Assembly: GCF_900538275.1 (NCBI RefSeq)
Contig: NZ_LR130778.1
Coordinates: forward strand, 2,910,001-2,974,000
Length of the DNA stretch: 64,000 nucleotides
Direction: 5' to 3'
Source: Petrocella atlantisensis
Lineage (GTDB): Bacteria > Bacillota > Clostridia > Lachnospirales > Vallitaleaceae
The notes beneath the pieces were generated by a model. That model was not told the DNA's origin. It saw only the letters and a program-made list of their open reading frames with translations, and did no database searches. Of the stretch, positions 26,465 to 35,236 are shown piece by piece (the stretch's first letter is position 1; each line of letters starts with the position of its first letter). Position numbers and translations under genes: made by a program.

Positions 26465-26725
26465 ATGAAATCAAAAATTGTAGAAGTAAAAAATGCAACA
26501 GGCTTGCATGCAAGGCCTGCATCTGGGTTTGCAAAACTTGCAACGGCTCAAAAATGTGAAGTCTTTTTAGAGAAGGATGGTAATAAAATCAATGCAAAAA
26601 GTATTTTAGGGATACTGACATTAGCAATAGGACAAGGCAGCAAGGTGACAATTATAACAGATGGCGTTAATGAAGAAGCTTCTTTGAAAGAACTGGTGGA
26701 TTTTGTCGGTCAATTAGAAGACTAG
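26465..26725 (+). CDS. ptsH: HPr phosphocarrier protein
   Basis: An 86-residue HPr. His15 (in ATGLHARPAS) receives phosphate from enzyme I. Ser46 (in NAKSILGIL) is the regulatory site phosphorylated by HPr kinase in Gram-positive catabolite repression, so this is a true HPr rather than a Crh-like protein. GGAG at 26451-26454 serves the ATG at 26465 (10-bp spacing); the ATG at 26456 is too close. It follows ptsI with the 119-bp repeat in between and ends in a strong terminator. Confidence 0.95.
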   Translation: MKSKIVEVKNATGLHARPASGFAKLATAQKCEVFLEKDGNKINAKSILGILTLAIGQGSKVTIITDGVNEEASLKELVDFVGQLED

Positions 26726-26737
26726 ATCTGGAAATCT

Positions 26738-26784
26738 AAAAAGCCTCATAAAACAGGAAATTCTTGTTTTATGAGGCTTTTTAT
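26738..26784. terminator. terminator of the ula-pts operon
   Basis: An 18-bp perfect stem, AAAAAGCCTCATAAAACA (26738-26755) with its inverted copy at 26765-26782, over a 9-nt loop. It ends in TTTTT and could work in both directions. Confidence 0.9.
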
Positions 26785-26850
26785 TGGTAATATTTCCAAT
26801 AATGTTGTAAAATCATAGGTGATATATAAGACGTGGATGGGGTGACAGGC

Positions 26851-28101
26851 ATGAATAGATTAATGCGACTGATAAGAAACACGGGTATGGCTATAACAAT
26901 AGGTTTGGTTGTAGGCATCATGGCCATCTTTTTTAATGCTGCCATAAACGGAGGTGTCGCTTTAACCAGGTCTTGGTTAACATCCGAGAACCCGAGTATC
27001 CTACTACTACCTATTATAGGCGCCTTAATAAGTACAGGGATTTATACGCTTTATCTTAGAAACGGGCAAATTGGTTTGGGCATTGTGCAGGTACTTGTTG
27101 AACTGGAATTTATAAAAACCCAATTGATGCGTCCTTTTAGGGTCTTGATGCACGTTGTGGGTGCAATCGTGACATTAATTTTTGGATTTTCAGCAGGTCG
27201 ATTTGGACCTATTGTGCACCTTGGTGCTTCTATTGGTTCGAACATTGCCTATTATTTAAAGCTTGAGTCTAAAGATATTAGGCTCCTTATTGGTTGTGGT
27301 GCAGCAGCAGCTATTGCAGCCGTATTTCATATGCCCTTATTTGCAGCGGTATTTGTTCTTGAAGTATTATATAAGAAGCAATTTGCAGATTTTTTTGCAC
27401 CGATTGTTATGGCAAGTGTGGTGGCCAATTTTGTTGGTAGAGTCACACAAAACGGTCAAACCTTTCCTGTAGAAGTGAATGGTGTTTCACTTATTTCTCC
27501 GGAATTAATTTGGCGTTATGTCGTATTTGGTTTGCTCATGGGCTTTATTGCCATTTTATATATGATGTCGATACAGCTTTTTACGGGACTTTTCCAGAAA
27601 ATGAAACATATCCATATTCGTCTTTTTTCAGCAGCCATATTAATCGGTCTAATAGGGTATTTTTTTCCATTAAACTTTGAATTGCACAACAATACGACCT
27701 ATAGAGTGTTAACCGGTGAGTTTGGACTGGGTCTTTTGCTTGCGATTGGTTTGATAAAGATACTGGCTACCGGCATCACTTTAGGTTCAGGATATGTTGG
27801 TGGCAATTTCTATCCGGGGGTCACCATTGGTGCTTCCTTAGGTGTGGCTTTTGGAAAAATCATAAAGCCATATGGTGTGGACCATTCTCTTTTTGGTTTG
27901 CTGGGCATTGGCGCCATGATTGCTGGTTATCTAAATGCACCTATATCAGGCATTATTCTAATTATTGAGTTTTCAGGGCAATATGAAATGCTTATACCGG
28001 CACTTATCGTATGTGCTCTATCTGTATCGACGACTTTTCACCTCTATGGCAAGGATATATTTACAGATGCCTATACTAAGACCATAAAAAACCTAGTGTG
28101 A
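26851..28101 (+). CDS. CLC family chloride channel/transporter protein
   Basis: A membrane protein of 416 residues with the CLC fold (about 12 to 18 helices). Family motifs are recognisable but altered. GREGP reads GRFGP (Phe118), so the gating glutamate is missing. GSGIP reads GLGIV, and the proton glutamate position in FVLEVLY appears to be Val. GGNFYPGVTIGASLG matches the usual GGxFxP motif. It may thus be an uncoupled anion channel rather than a chloride/proton exchanger. ATG 26851 is preceded by GGGGTGA; a GTG at 26833 is less likely. The stop codon lies inside the terminator stem. Confidence 0.9.
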   Translation: MNRLMRLIRNTGMAITIGLVVGIMAIFFNAAINGGVALTRSWLTSENPSILLLPIIGALISTGIYTLYLRNGQIGLGIVQVLVELEFIKTQLMRPFRVLMHVVGAIVTLIFGFSAGRFGPIVHLGASIGSNIAYYLKLESKDIRLLIGCGAAAAIAAVFHMPLFAAVFVLEVLYKKQFADFFAPIVMASVVANFVGRVTQNGQTFPVEVNGVSLISPELIWRYVVFGLLMGFIAILYMMSIQLFTGLFQKMKHIHIRLFSAAILIGLIGYFFPLNFELHNNTTYRVLTGEFGLGLLLAIGLIKILATGITLGSGYVGGNFYPGVTIGASLGVAFGKIIKPYGVDHSLFGLLGIGAMIAGYLNAPISGIILIIEFSGQYEMLIPALIVCALSVSTTFHLYGKDIFTDAYTKTIKNLV

Positions 28102-28117
28102 AAACACCAGGTTTTTT
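28086..28117. terminator. terminator overlapping the CLC stop codon
   Basis: AAAAAACCTAGTGT (28086-28099) pairs with ACACCAGGTTTTTT (28104-28117) with one mismatch and a GAAA loop. It can serve the CLC gene and, on the other strand, the rhodanese gene. Confidence 0.85.
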
Positions 28118-28161
28118 ATGCTAGGAATGTTGAATCCTAGTGAACAAGAATCATTTATTTG

Positions 28162-28533
28162 TCAGTCTTTTACAATATCATAATTCCAATCATTAATGCC
28201 TCCCATATCCAAAACATTTGTATAACCCATGTCCATTAATGCTTTGGTAGCGACTTCACTTCGGTTACCGGATCTACAGTAGACAAGAATTTTTTGATCC
28301 AGATCCGGTAATAAGTCTGGCGCTTTTTCTCGGATATCAGTATGAGGGATTAAAAGAGCCCCAGGGATATAACCTGAGTCAAACTCCTCTTGAGTACGAA
28401 CATCGACAAGCAGGAAATCATCCTCAGTATCCATGATGTTTTTAGCCTCTTCTGCGGTTATGCGTGAATCATTCTGACCACAACCAACCAGTAAGGCGAG
28501 AATTATAAGTGTAACAACGGTGATTTTTTTCAT
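28162..28533 (-). CDS. rhodanese-like lipoprotein
   Basis: A 123-residue exported protein. The lipoprotein signal ends in lipobox LVGCG, followed by a single rhodanese domain: VDVRTQEEFDSGYIPGAL, then the active-site Cys in VYCRSGNRS and MGGINDW. The intact Cys loop suggests a sulfurtransferase or thiol-relay role on the outside of the membrane; the sulfur donor is not known. ATG 28533 is preceded by AGAGGTG; the frame runs further upstream without such a site. It is transcribed alone, opposite to its neighbours. Confidence 0.9.
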   Translation of the reverse strand: MKKITVVTLIILALLVGCGQNDSRITAEEAKNIMDTEDDFLLVDVRTQEEFDSGYIPGALLIPHTDIREKAPDLLPDLDQKILVYCRSGNRSEVATKALMDMGYTNVLDMGGINDWNYDIVKD

Positions 28534-28657
28534 AGTGCACCTCTTTCTATCATGGCTAAAATAGTTGTTGATTAAATATACCAAACATAGCAAATGCTTA
28601 TAATGATAGTATACTATACATATCAAAAATGTGACAACTTAATAGAATTGATCCTAT

Positions 28658-28686
28658 TTGACTATTCTTATGAAAAAAGGTATACT
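28658..28686 (+). promoter_or_regulatory. promoter of the L25/Ctc gene
   Basis: TTGACT (28658-28663), 17 bp and TATACT (28681-28686), 54 bp before the start. No SigB-type sequence is evident. Confidence 0.65.
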
Positions 28687-28739
28687 AAATTATGAGAAAA
28701 TTATCAGATGACAAAGGCTAACAGCCAAAGGAGAAACAT

Positions 28740-29360
28740 ATGGAAGAAATTATCATAGAAGCGTTAGAACGCCCTAAAAAATCAGGAAAATTTAAAGAAC
28801 AAGGTTTCGTGCCTGGTGTATTATATGGAGAAGGCATTGAAGCGACCACATCCGTTAAATTTGATGCATTGGTCATTAAAAAGCTTATATCCCATCATGG
28901 TTCAAACGCCAAAGTTTGGGTCCAATATAAAGGTTCGAAAAAATTCGGTTTTGTAAAAGAAGTACAGTTTGATCCGCTTTCAAGAAGATTATTGCACATT
29001 GATATCCAAATGGTTGCCAAAGATCAAAAGATTCAGCTTCATGTACCAATACATTTCAATGGTGAAGATGCATTAAAAATCAATCAGTTGGAATTCCAGA
29101 TTTACAAGCATGAGGTTACTGTAACAGGTGACATGACGTTAATGCCAGAAGCTATAGAAGTGGACGTTAGTGAAATGGCTCTAGGTGATCAAATCACATA
29201 TGCTGATTTCAAATTAGATGAAAGTCTTGTAACGGACGACTTAGAATTGGTTTATGGTGTTGTGAATCATCTGAAAGTCCTTGAAGTTGAAGAACCTGAA
29301 ACAGATGTAGATGGTGCTGAAGTAGTTCAACCTGCATTAGTAGGCGAAGAAGAAGAATAA
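28740..29360 (+). CDS. ctc: 50S ribosomal protein L25/general stress protein Ctc
   Basis: Binds 5S rRNA in the large ribosomal subunit. 206 residues in two parts. The N-terminal L25 beta-barrel (about 1-92) contains GFVPGVLYG and FDPLSRRLLHIDIQ. The C-terminal Ctc/TL5 domain (about 95-180) contains HVPIHFNGE and ALGDQITYADF. An acidic tail (EEPETD...EEEE) ends the protein, as in many Ctc homologues. AAAGGAG precedes the ATG. It is monocistronic between its own promoter and terminator. Confidence 0.94.
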   Translation: MEEIIIEALERPKKSGKFKEQGFVPGVLYGEGIEATTSVKFDALVIKKLISHHGSNAKVWVQYKGSKKFGFVKEVQFDPLSRRLLHIDIQMVAKDQKIQLHVPIHFNGEDALKINQLEFQIYKHEVTVTGDMTLMPEAIEVDVSEMALGDQITYADFKLDESLVTDDLELVYGVVNHLKVLEVEEPETDVDGAEVVQPALVGEEEE

Positions 29361-29379
29361 GATATAATTTATAAATTAG

Positions 29380-29411
29380 AATAGAGACCGATAAGGTCTC
29401 TATTTTTTTGC
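29380..29411 (+). terminator. terminator of the L25/Ctc gene
   Basis: AATAGAGACC (29380-29389) and GGTCTCTATT (29395-29404) with a 5-nt loop, then TTTTTT. Confidence 0.9.
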
Positions 29412-29480
29412 CTTTTTTTGTCCATAAGATAGCAACAATTAGAAACGTGAATACGTCAAAGAAATATGTAAATTTTGCTA

Positions 29481-29508
29481 TTGACTTATGTGTTAAAAAT
29501 GATATGAT
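29481..29508 (+). promoter_or_regulatory. promoter of the ABC operon
   Basis: TTGACT (29481-29486), 16 bp and TATGAT (29503-29508), about 45 bp before the ATPase gene. Confidence 0.6.
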
Positions 29509-29553
29509 GGACAAGTGTATTACATTAACTAGTACAGTGAAGAGGGCGATTAT

Positions 29554-30243
29554 ATGGGGAAAATCATGACCATAAAAGGTCTTAGAAAAGTATATCGAAT
29601 GGGCAATGAAAAAGTAATCGCTTTAGATCACATTGATCTAGATATTGAAGAAGAAAAAATTTATTGTCTTCTTGGACCATCCGGTTCAGGCAAATCTACT
29701 TTACTTAATATGATGGCTGGATTAGAAGCTCCAACAAAAGGTTCTATAAGTTTTAAAAATCTAAAGATTGAAAAAATGAATGAATCCGACTTGGCTAATT
29801 TTAGAAGGCGACATATTGGTTTTATTTTCCAGTCTTATAATCTCATACCAACACTGAACGCTCTTGAAAATATAACAATGCCATTGCTTTTTAAAGGGGT
29901 ACACCCAAAAGAACGGCATAAAGTCGGTATGGAAATGTTAGATGCAATAGGCATCAAGGATAGATGGCGGCATAAGCCAACAGAAATGAGTGGAGGTCAG
30001 CAACAAAGAGTGAGTCTTGCACGGGCCTTTATTAATGATCCGGATATTATCTTTGCAGATGAACCGACAGGCAATCTAGATACAAAAACGGCCAATACAA
30101 TGATGATGCTCATGTTGGGGTTGGTAAAAAAACGACGACAGACCTTAATCATAGTAACACATAATGAAGAATTGGCTGTCTTTGCAGATTATGTTATTCA
30201 TATCAGGGATGGAAACATCTTTGAGATAGTGGTTAACACTTAA
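29554..30243 (+). CDS. ABC transporter ATP-binding protein, MacB/LolD type
   Basis: A 229-residue ATPase. Walker A GPSGSGKST, Q-loop FIFQSYNLIPTLNALEN, signature MSGGQQQRVSLARA, Walker B IIFADEPTG and H-loop VTHNEE are all intact. The sequence NLIPTLNALENITMPLLF is characteristic of the MacB/LolD/FtsE class, which powers mechanotransmission across the membrane rather than transport through it. It is the first gene of a three-gene operon with a surface protein and a MacB-like permease. Confidence 0.94.
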   Translation: MGKIMTIKGLRKVYRMGNEKVIALDHIDLDIEEEKIYCLLGPSGSGKSTLLNMMAGLEAPTKGSISFKNLKIEKMNESDLANFRRRHIGFIFQSYNLIPTLNALENITMPLLFKGVHPKERHKVGMEMLDAIGIKDRWRHKPTEMSGGQQQRVSLARAFINDPDIIFADEPTGNLDTKTANTMMMLMLGLVKKRRQTLIIVTHNEELAVFADYVIHIRDGNIFEIVVNT

Positions 30244-30293
30244 AATTAAATATATAATACTATATTTGGTCATAATGACTAAGGAGATTTAGC

Positions 30294-32717
30294 ATGAAAA
30301 GAATCGTATCATTCATTATGGTATTTTGTTTATTAGGTAGTCTGTTACAAAATATGTCTGTTAGAAGTGCAACAGATTTGACGATTTCAAGTGTTTCAAC
30401 AAGTCCGGCAACGATAAGTGCTTATAATGAATTCACCATTACGTTTACAGTTACCAATAGATCTACAGGGATATTGAGTCAGATATTCATTGAAATAGAA
30501 AGTGGTGAGTATCAACTAAAAGAAAGTGGGTCAAAGGAATTAATTCTTGAGGGGAACTTGGAGCAGGGTGCAAATTTTTCTAAAACCTTGACAATGAGAA
30601 GGGTTGGAGAAACATCCACATCCATACCGGTCAAGCTGACATATGTAGGTGGAAATACAAGCCAAAGTGATTATATATCGGTTAATGCTACCACTGGAAG
30701 TGAAGTGCCAAGCGAACCTGAACCACCTATAGATACGAAGGCATACCAGCCCTACTTGAATCTTGAAGATGCAACTTTTCCAATAGTGTACCTAGGTGAA
30801 ATAAACGAAGTGATTATTGGTATTAAGAACACAACTCGTTATCAAGCTAGGAATTTGATAGTTACTCCGAATCTGACAGATTTGCAGGTGGCGGGTATTC
30901 GCGTGGAAGCCATAACGTTTCACCCTAATGATACGACCATAGATGGACGAAAAGAAAAAGATATGAAGATGAAATTTGTAGTGGATGATACTGTAGCAGA
31001 AGGCAACTATCCAATTACATTGGAACTTCAATACAGAAACAGTTATAATGATCTTTTTACTCAAGAAATCAAAACGTATTTGAGGGTTGTAAGAGATATG
31101 ACCAAAAGCCATCAGGTACAGTTGAATTTGATGAATGAGCCTACTCAAATTTCCTCTGGTGATCAGGTGTTTTTGAACTTGTCCCTTAGAAATGATGAAC
31201 AGCCTATATCATCACCTAGGATCGAGGTTAAAGAGAAATCAGACTACTTTACATTACTATCAGGTAACGAAATTATGGATTACCAAAAGCTTATGGGAAA
31301 CGCATCTGTAACAATGCCCTTAACTTATAAAATATCGGATGAAACGCCACAGGGATGGTATAATTTGGTCATAGCTTACAGTTATATAACTCAAGAGGGC
31401 TTTAAGCTTAATAGAAGTAATACCATCCGATTATATGTAAAAGGACAAGCAATTAGCAGTGCTATGGTTTCTATAGATGAAGTGGCTTACCCATCATCTG
31501 TTAAACAAGAGCAGCCTTTTGTAGTCAGTTTTGTAGTTAATAACGCTGGCCCTAAAGATATAGAAAATATTAAAGTGTCCATAGAAGACAACACAGTATT
31601 TTTACCAAAATCAAGTGCATTAATACAGGTAAAAAAATTATTAAAGGGAGAGAAGGCCGCTTTAAGCTTCCAACTTGTAGCAAGTGGTGATGATTTGAAA
31701 GAAAGAAACTATCCCATAACCTTTAATATAATATATGACTACGAAAAATCCGGAAAATATGAACAAGAGACATTGAACCAGGTAATGGGTGTTTATGTTA
31801 TTGGAGAATCGGCGGAAAGCATAAGTAAGGGCGTACCTAAAATAATCATTGAGCAATACATCGCAAATCCGATTATGGTGGATGCAGGCACTGAATTTGA
31901 TTTAAGCTTAAGGATTCAAAATGCCCATTCCAGTCAAAAAATCTATAATATTAAAACCTATTTAACCGCTATAGAAACCTCTGAAACCACTCGGAACAAT
32001 ATTTTTATGCCGGTTAATAGCTCTAATACATTTTATATTGATGATATTGGTCCGAAAGGGATTGTCGAAAAATCTATTCGCCTCTACGCCATGCCGGATG
32101 CTCAACCAAAAACCTACACCATACAGGTGAATTTTGAATATGAAGATAAAGACGGAAACCCGATAACAGCCACAGAATTAATTGGTATCAATGTGAAACA
32201 GCCAACCAGAGTGGAGATGTCGGATTTTAATCTACCGACAGAAGTTATGATGGGCGAAATGATTCCCATATATTTTGATGTCTACAATACAGGTAAGGTA
32301 AAAGTATATAATCTCATGGTGCGTGCAGAAGGTGATTTTAATCTTGAACCGATGAGTAAATATATCGGTAATTTTGAACCTGGTTATCAGGATTATTTTG
32401 ATGCCTACATAACCCCAAATGCCTCCGGTCTTATAGAGGGAAAGATTATATTAGGCTATGATGATCCATCAGGAGAATATATGGAGGAAGTAAAAACCTT
32501 TTCAATACAAGTGATGGATAATTTTGAAAATCCCGGAGATGTTGGCGAGTATCCGGAGGAATTCCCAGGTGAAATGGAAGGTGAGAATGGTAGCAGCCTA
32601 ATGGATAAATGGCTGTGGTTATTGATTCCTTTATTGGTTGGTGTTGGTTTCACAATAGCCATTGTTATGAAAAAAAGAAGGTTAAAAAAAGAAGGAATGA
32701 TGTTGGATGAGGATTAA
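30294..32717 (+). CDS. large exported CARDB-like protein with C-terminal membrane anchor
   Basis: 807 residues. The N-terminal signal peptide (VSFIMVFCLLGSLL) is followed by a series of Ig-like beta domains of the kind found in COG1361/CARDB S-layer-type proteins. Repeating motifs include FTITFTVTNRSTG, NEVIIGIKNTTRYQARNL, FVVSFVVNNAGPKDIENI and IPIYFDVYNTGKVKVYNL. A single membrane span lies at about 770-792 (WLWLLIPLLVGVGFTIAIVM), with a basic tail inside. It overlaps the permease gene by 11 bp. It probably extends into the wall and works with the ABC proteins, like the periplasmic adaptor in MacAB, but it has no MacA-type coiled-coil hairpin. Confidence 0.85.
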   Translation: MKRIVSFIMVFCLLGSLLQNMSVRSATDLTISSVSTSPATISAYNEFTITFTVTNRSTGILSQIFIEIESGEYQLKESGSKELILEGNLEQGANFSKTLTMRRVGETSTSIPVKLTYVGGNTSQSDYISVNATTGSEVPSEPEPPIDTKAYQPYLNLEDATFPIVYLGEINEVIIGIKNTTRYQARNLIVTPNLTDLQVAGIRVEAITFHPNDTTIDGRKEKDMKMKFVVDDTVAEGNYPITLELQYRNSYNDLFTQEIKTYLRVVRDMTKSHQVQLNLMNEPTQISSGDQVFLNLSLRNDEQPISSPRIEVKEKSDYFTLLSGNEIMDYQKLMGNASVTMPLTYKISDETPQGWYNLVIAYSYITQEGFKLNRSNTIRLYVKGQAISSAMVSIDEVAYPSSVKQEQPFVVSFVVNNAGPKDIENIKVSIEDNTVFLPKSSALIQVKKLLKGEKAALSFQLVASGDDLKERNYPITFNIIYDYEKSGKYEQETLNQVMGVYVIGESAESISKGVPKIIIEQYIANPIMVDAGTEFDLSLRIQNAHSSQKIYNIKTYLTAIETSETTRNNIFMPVNSSNTFYIDDIGPKGIVEKSIRLYAMPDAQPKTYTIQVNFEYEDKDGNPITATELIGINVKQPTRVEMSDFNLPTEVMMGEMIPIYFDVYNTGKVKVYNLMVRAEGDFNLEPMSKYIGNFEPGYQDYFDAYITPNASGLIEGKIILGYDDPSGEYMEEVKTFSIQVMDNFENPGDVGEYPEEFPGEMEGENGSSLMDKWLWLLIPLLVGVGFTIAIVMKKRRLKKEGMMLDED

Positions 32718-34098
32718 AGATCTTATTATGGTGAGTATGAGAAATCTTTGGCGGCGCAAACTTCGGACAAGTTTAACGATTCTTGGTGTTGTCATAGGAA
32801 CGACATCTATCGTTCTCATGATTTCTCTTGGGATTGCGATGAACCAAAACTTCATAAAAGAAATAGAAAGAATGGGTTCATTAACCACGATTAATGTATA
32901 CCCGAGCTATCGATATGACCCAATGATGAAAAATAAACCATCTTCTGGATCTTCAGATGAAGGTATGATAACAGATATGACCATAGCAAGTTTTGAAAAC
33001 ATCGCAGGTGTAGCGATTGCTTCACCTGTCTTGGAACTTAGTCTTAAAATGACAGCAGATAAGTATGTATCATGGATACAGTTAAGGGGTATTAAACCGG
33101 CTTTATTGGAAATTCAGAAAATAAAAATAACAGAGGGTCGACTTCTTGAGGAGCAAGATAAACTGGCTTTTTTATTTGGCTCGGAGGTAGCTTATAGTTT
33201 TTATGACCCTCGAAATAGTGGGGACGGCATGTGGTATTCGGAAGAAAGTAATGAAGAAAGAATGCCGCCACCTGTAGACCTAATGACAGCTAGACTAAAG
33301 GCTTCTTATGACATGAATTTTGGTGAAAAGACACCTCCCGGAGGTACGGGTACGAAGCCGGTACGTCCTTATAACATAACAGCAATCGGCATTATAGAAG
33401 GTCAAGGCGAACATGCCTATAGCGTCTACACCACCTTAGATCAAGCAAAAGCCATTAAAAAAGAACAAGATCGATACAATACATCTGTCCCCGGTACTGA
33501 AACGACGCATGCAGGTTCCAAAAAGAAGACAGAGGAAACATATAATAATGCCATCGTTCAAGTAGAAGACATAGATCAGGTGGAAACAGTGATTGAAACG
33601 ATTAAAGGTATGGGATTTGAAGCGTATAGCCTTATAGAGTATCTTAATAGCATGCAAAACACTTCTAATGCTATACAGATGGTGCTTGGTGGTATTGGTG
33701 CTATATCTTTATTGGTCGCGGCCATTGGTATCACTAACACGATGATTATGTCCATCTATGAAAGAACCAAAGAGATTGGTGTCATGAAGGTCATAGGTGC
33801 TAAGATGAAAGATATAAAAAAAATGTTTTTAATTGAGGCGTCGATGATAGGGTTTATAGGAGGAGCGACAGGATTAATCATCAGTTTTGGGGGCTCTAAG
33901 ATACTTAATTTTGTTGGTAAGAATATTTCGCTTTTCGGTATGGGCGGTGGAGGTGTTGATGCGCAATTGTCTGTCATACCTCTTTGGTTGTACCTATTGG
34001 CAATAGTATTTACAACGTTGGTAGGCTTGATTTCAGGTTACCTACCGGCAGTCAGAGCCATGAAACTAAGTGTCCTTAGTGCACTAAGAACAGAATAA
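32707..34098 (+). CDS. MacB-like ABC transporter permease
   Basis: 463 residues with the MacB topology. The first membrane helix is near the N-terminus (RTSLTILGVVIGTTSIVLMISLG), followed by a long extracytoplasmic MacB_PCD domain (about 50-310). The FtsX domain carries the last three helices (MVLGGIGAISLLVAAIGITNTM, EASMIGFIGGATGLIISFGG, WLYLLAIVFTTLVGLISGYLP). The coupling element YERTKEIGVMKVIGA is the standard one. The ATG lies inside the end of the previous gene, so translation is coupled. The substrate is unknown. Confidence 0.92.
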   Translation: MRIKDLIMVSMRNLWRRKLRTSLTILGVVIGTTSIVLMISLGIAMNQNFIKEIERMGSLTTINVYPSYRYDPMMKNKPSSGSSDEGMITDMTIASFENIAGVAIASPVLELSLKMTADKYVSWIQLRGIKPALLEIQKIKITEGRLLEEQDKLAFLFGSEVAYSFYDPRNSGDGMWYSEESNEERMPPPVDLMTARLKASYDMNFGEKTPPGGTGTKPVRPYNITAIGIIEGQGEHAYSVYTTLDQAKAIKKEQDRYNTSVPGTETTHAGSKKKTEETYNNAIVQVEDIDQVETVIETIKGMGFEAYSLIEYLNSMQNTSNAIQMVLGGIGAISLLVAAIGITNTMIMSIYERTKEIGVMKVIGAKMKDIKKMFLIEASMIGFIGGATGLIISFGGSKILNFVGKNISLFGMGGGGVDAQLSVIPLWLYLLAIVFTTLVGLISGYLPAVRAMKLSVLSALRTE

Positions 34099-34113
34099 AG
34101 ACATGCCTTCATA

Positions 34114-34142
34114 TTGTTTTATAAGTTAGGTAAAGGTATAAT
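34114..34142 (+). promoter_or_regulatory. promoter of the agu-fbp operon
   Basis: TTGTTT (34114-34119), 17 bp and TATAAT (34137-34142), 45 bp before aguA. Confidence 0.6.
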
Positions 34143-34186
34143 AGACAAAAATGAGATTTTAAGTTAATGATATGAGGAGCCGGGTT

Positions 34187-35236
34187 ATGATGAATCAAGT
34201 AAAATATACAATGCCTGCTGAATGGGAAGCCCATGAGAGAACCATCATTGAGTGGCCAGTAAAGGCATCCCTAGTATGGCAAGACAACTATGAAGCGGTA
34301 TGTATGGGTTATGGTGAACTTGTTAGAGCAATAAGTGCCTTTGAACCGGTAACGGTCATTATCAATGAGGAAGATGAAGAAGACATTCGAAGGCTATGCG
34401 GTACGACGGTAGATATAATTAGAATACCTCATAATGACGCTTGGGCAAGAGACAATGGACCTACTTTTGTTAGAGATGGAGAAGGTAAGCTTCATGGCAT
34501 CAGTTGGAGATTTAATGCTTGGGGTGAGAAATATTTGCCCTATGATTTGGATGACAAGGTGGCATCCATATTACTGAATCAACTGGATGTACCTTGTATA
34601 GAAGTGCCTTTGGTATTAGAAGGGGGTTCGATCCATGTGGATGGTGAAGGTACACTACTAACTACCAAAGAGTGTCTTCTTAATCCAAATCGGAATCCGG
34701 ACTTAAGCCAGGCGGATATAGAACTTATTATTAAGAGATATCTGAATGTATCCAAAATCATATGGTTGGATCAGGGTTTATATGGTGATGAAACCGATGG
34801 CCATATTGATAATATCGCCTGTTTTGCAAAACCGGGTGCGGTTCTATTACAAGCGTGTGATGACCCCAAAGACCCTAATTATGAGATTACTCAAAAAGCC
34901 AGAGAAGTGTTAAAGCACGCCAAAGATGCAAAATCAAGAAATCTAGAAATTATAGAGCTACCAACGCCACCACCTTGTTATTATAATAATGAACGTCTAA
35001 CACTCAGTTATCTGAACTTTTACATGGTCAATAAGGGTATCATCTTGCCAGTGTTTGGCGGGGATGCAACTTTGACCGACGAGAGGGCAAAAAGCATCTT
35101 AGAGAAGGTTTTTAGTGACAGAAAAGTTATAACAGTGGATGGTATGGCATTAATAACAGAAGGTGGCAATGTGCATTGTATCACACAACAAATGCCCCTA
35201 AAAGCAATAAGTGATATCAAGGAGGGTAAGCCATGA
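34187..35236 (+). CDS. aguA: agmatine deiminase
   Basis: Converts agmatine to N-carbamoylputrescine and ammonia. A guanidino-group modifying enzyme of 349 residues. Characteristic motifs are TIIEWPVK, NDAWARDNGPTFV, LEGGSIHVDGEGTL, GDETDGHIDNIACF and the C-terminal catalytic Cys in EGGNVHCITQQMP. GAGGAG at 34174-34179 serves ATG 34187 (7-bp spacing); the more upstream ATG at 34172 precedes the site. ATGA overlap with aguB shows translational coupling. Confidence 0.96.
   Translation: MMNQVKYTMPAEWEAHERTIIEWPVKASLVWQDNYEAVCMGYGELVRAISAFEPVTVIINEEDEEDIRRLCGTTVDIIRIPHNDAWARDNGPTFVRDGEGKLHGISWRFNAWGEKYLPYDLDDKVASILLNQLDVPCIEVPLVLEGGSIHVDGEGTLLTTKECLLNPNRNPDLSQADIELIIKRYLNVSKIIWLDQGLYGDETDGHIDNIACFAKPGAVLLQACDDPKDPNYEITQKAREVLKHAKDAKSRNLEIIELPTPPPCYYNNERLTLSYLNFYMVNKGIILPVFGGDATLTDERAKSILEKVFSDRKVITVDGMALITEGGNVHCITQQMPLKAISDIKEGKP

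Noticed and set aside
28121-28140. CTAGGA/TCCTAG hairpin between the CLC and rhodanese genes as a separate terminator
   Set aside because: Only 6 bp without a T tract; the stronger stem at 28086-28117 already serves both genes.
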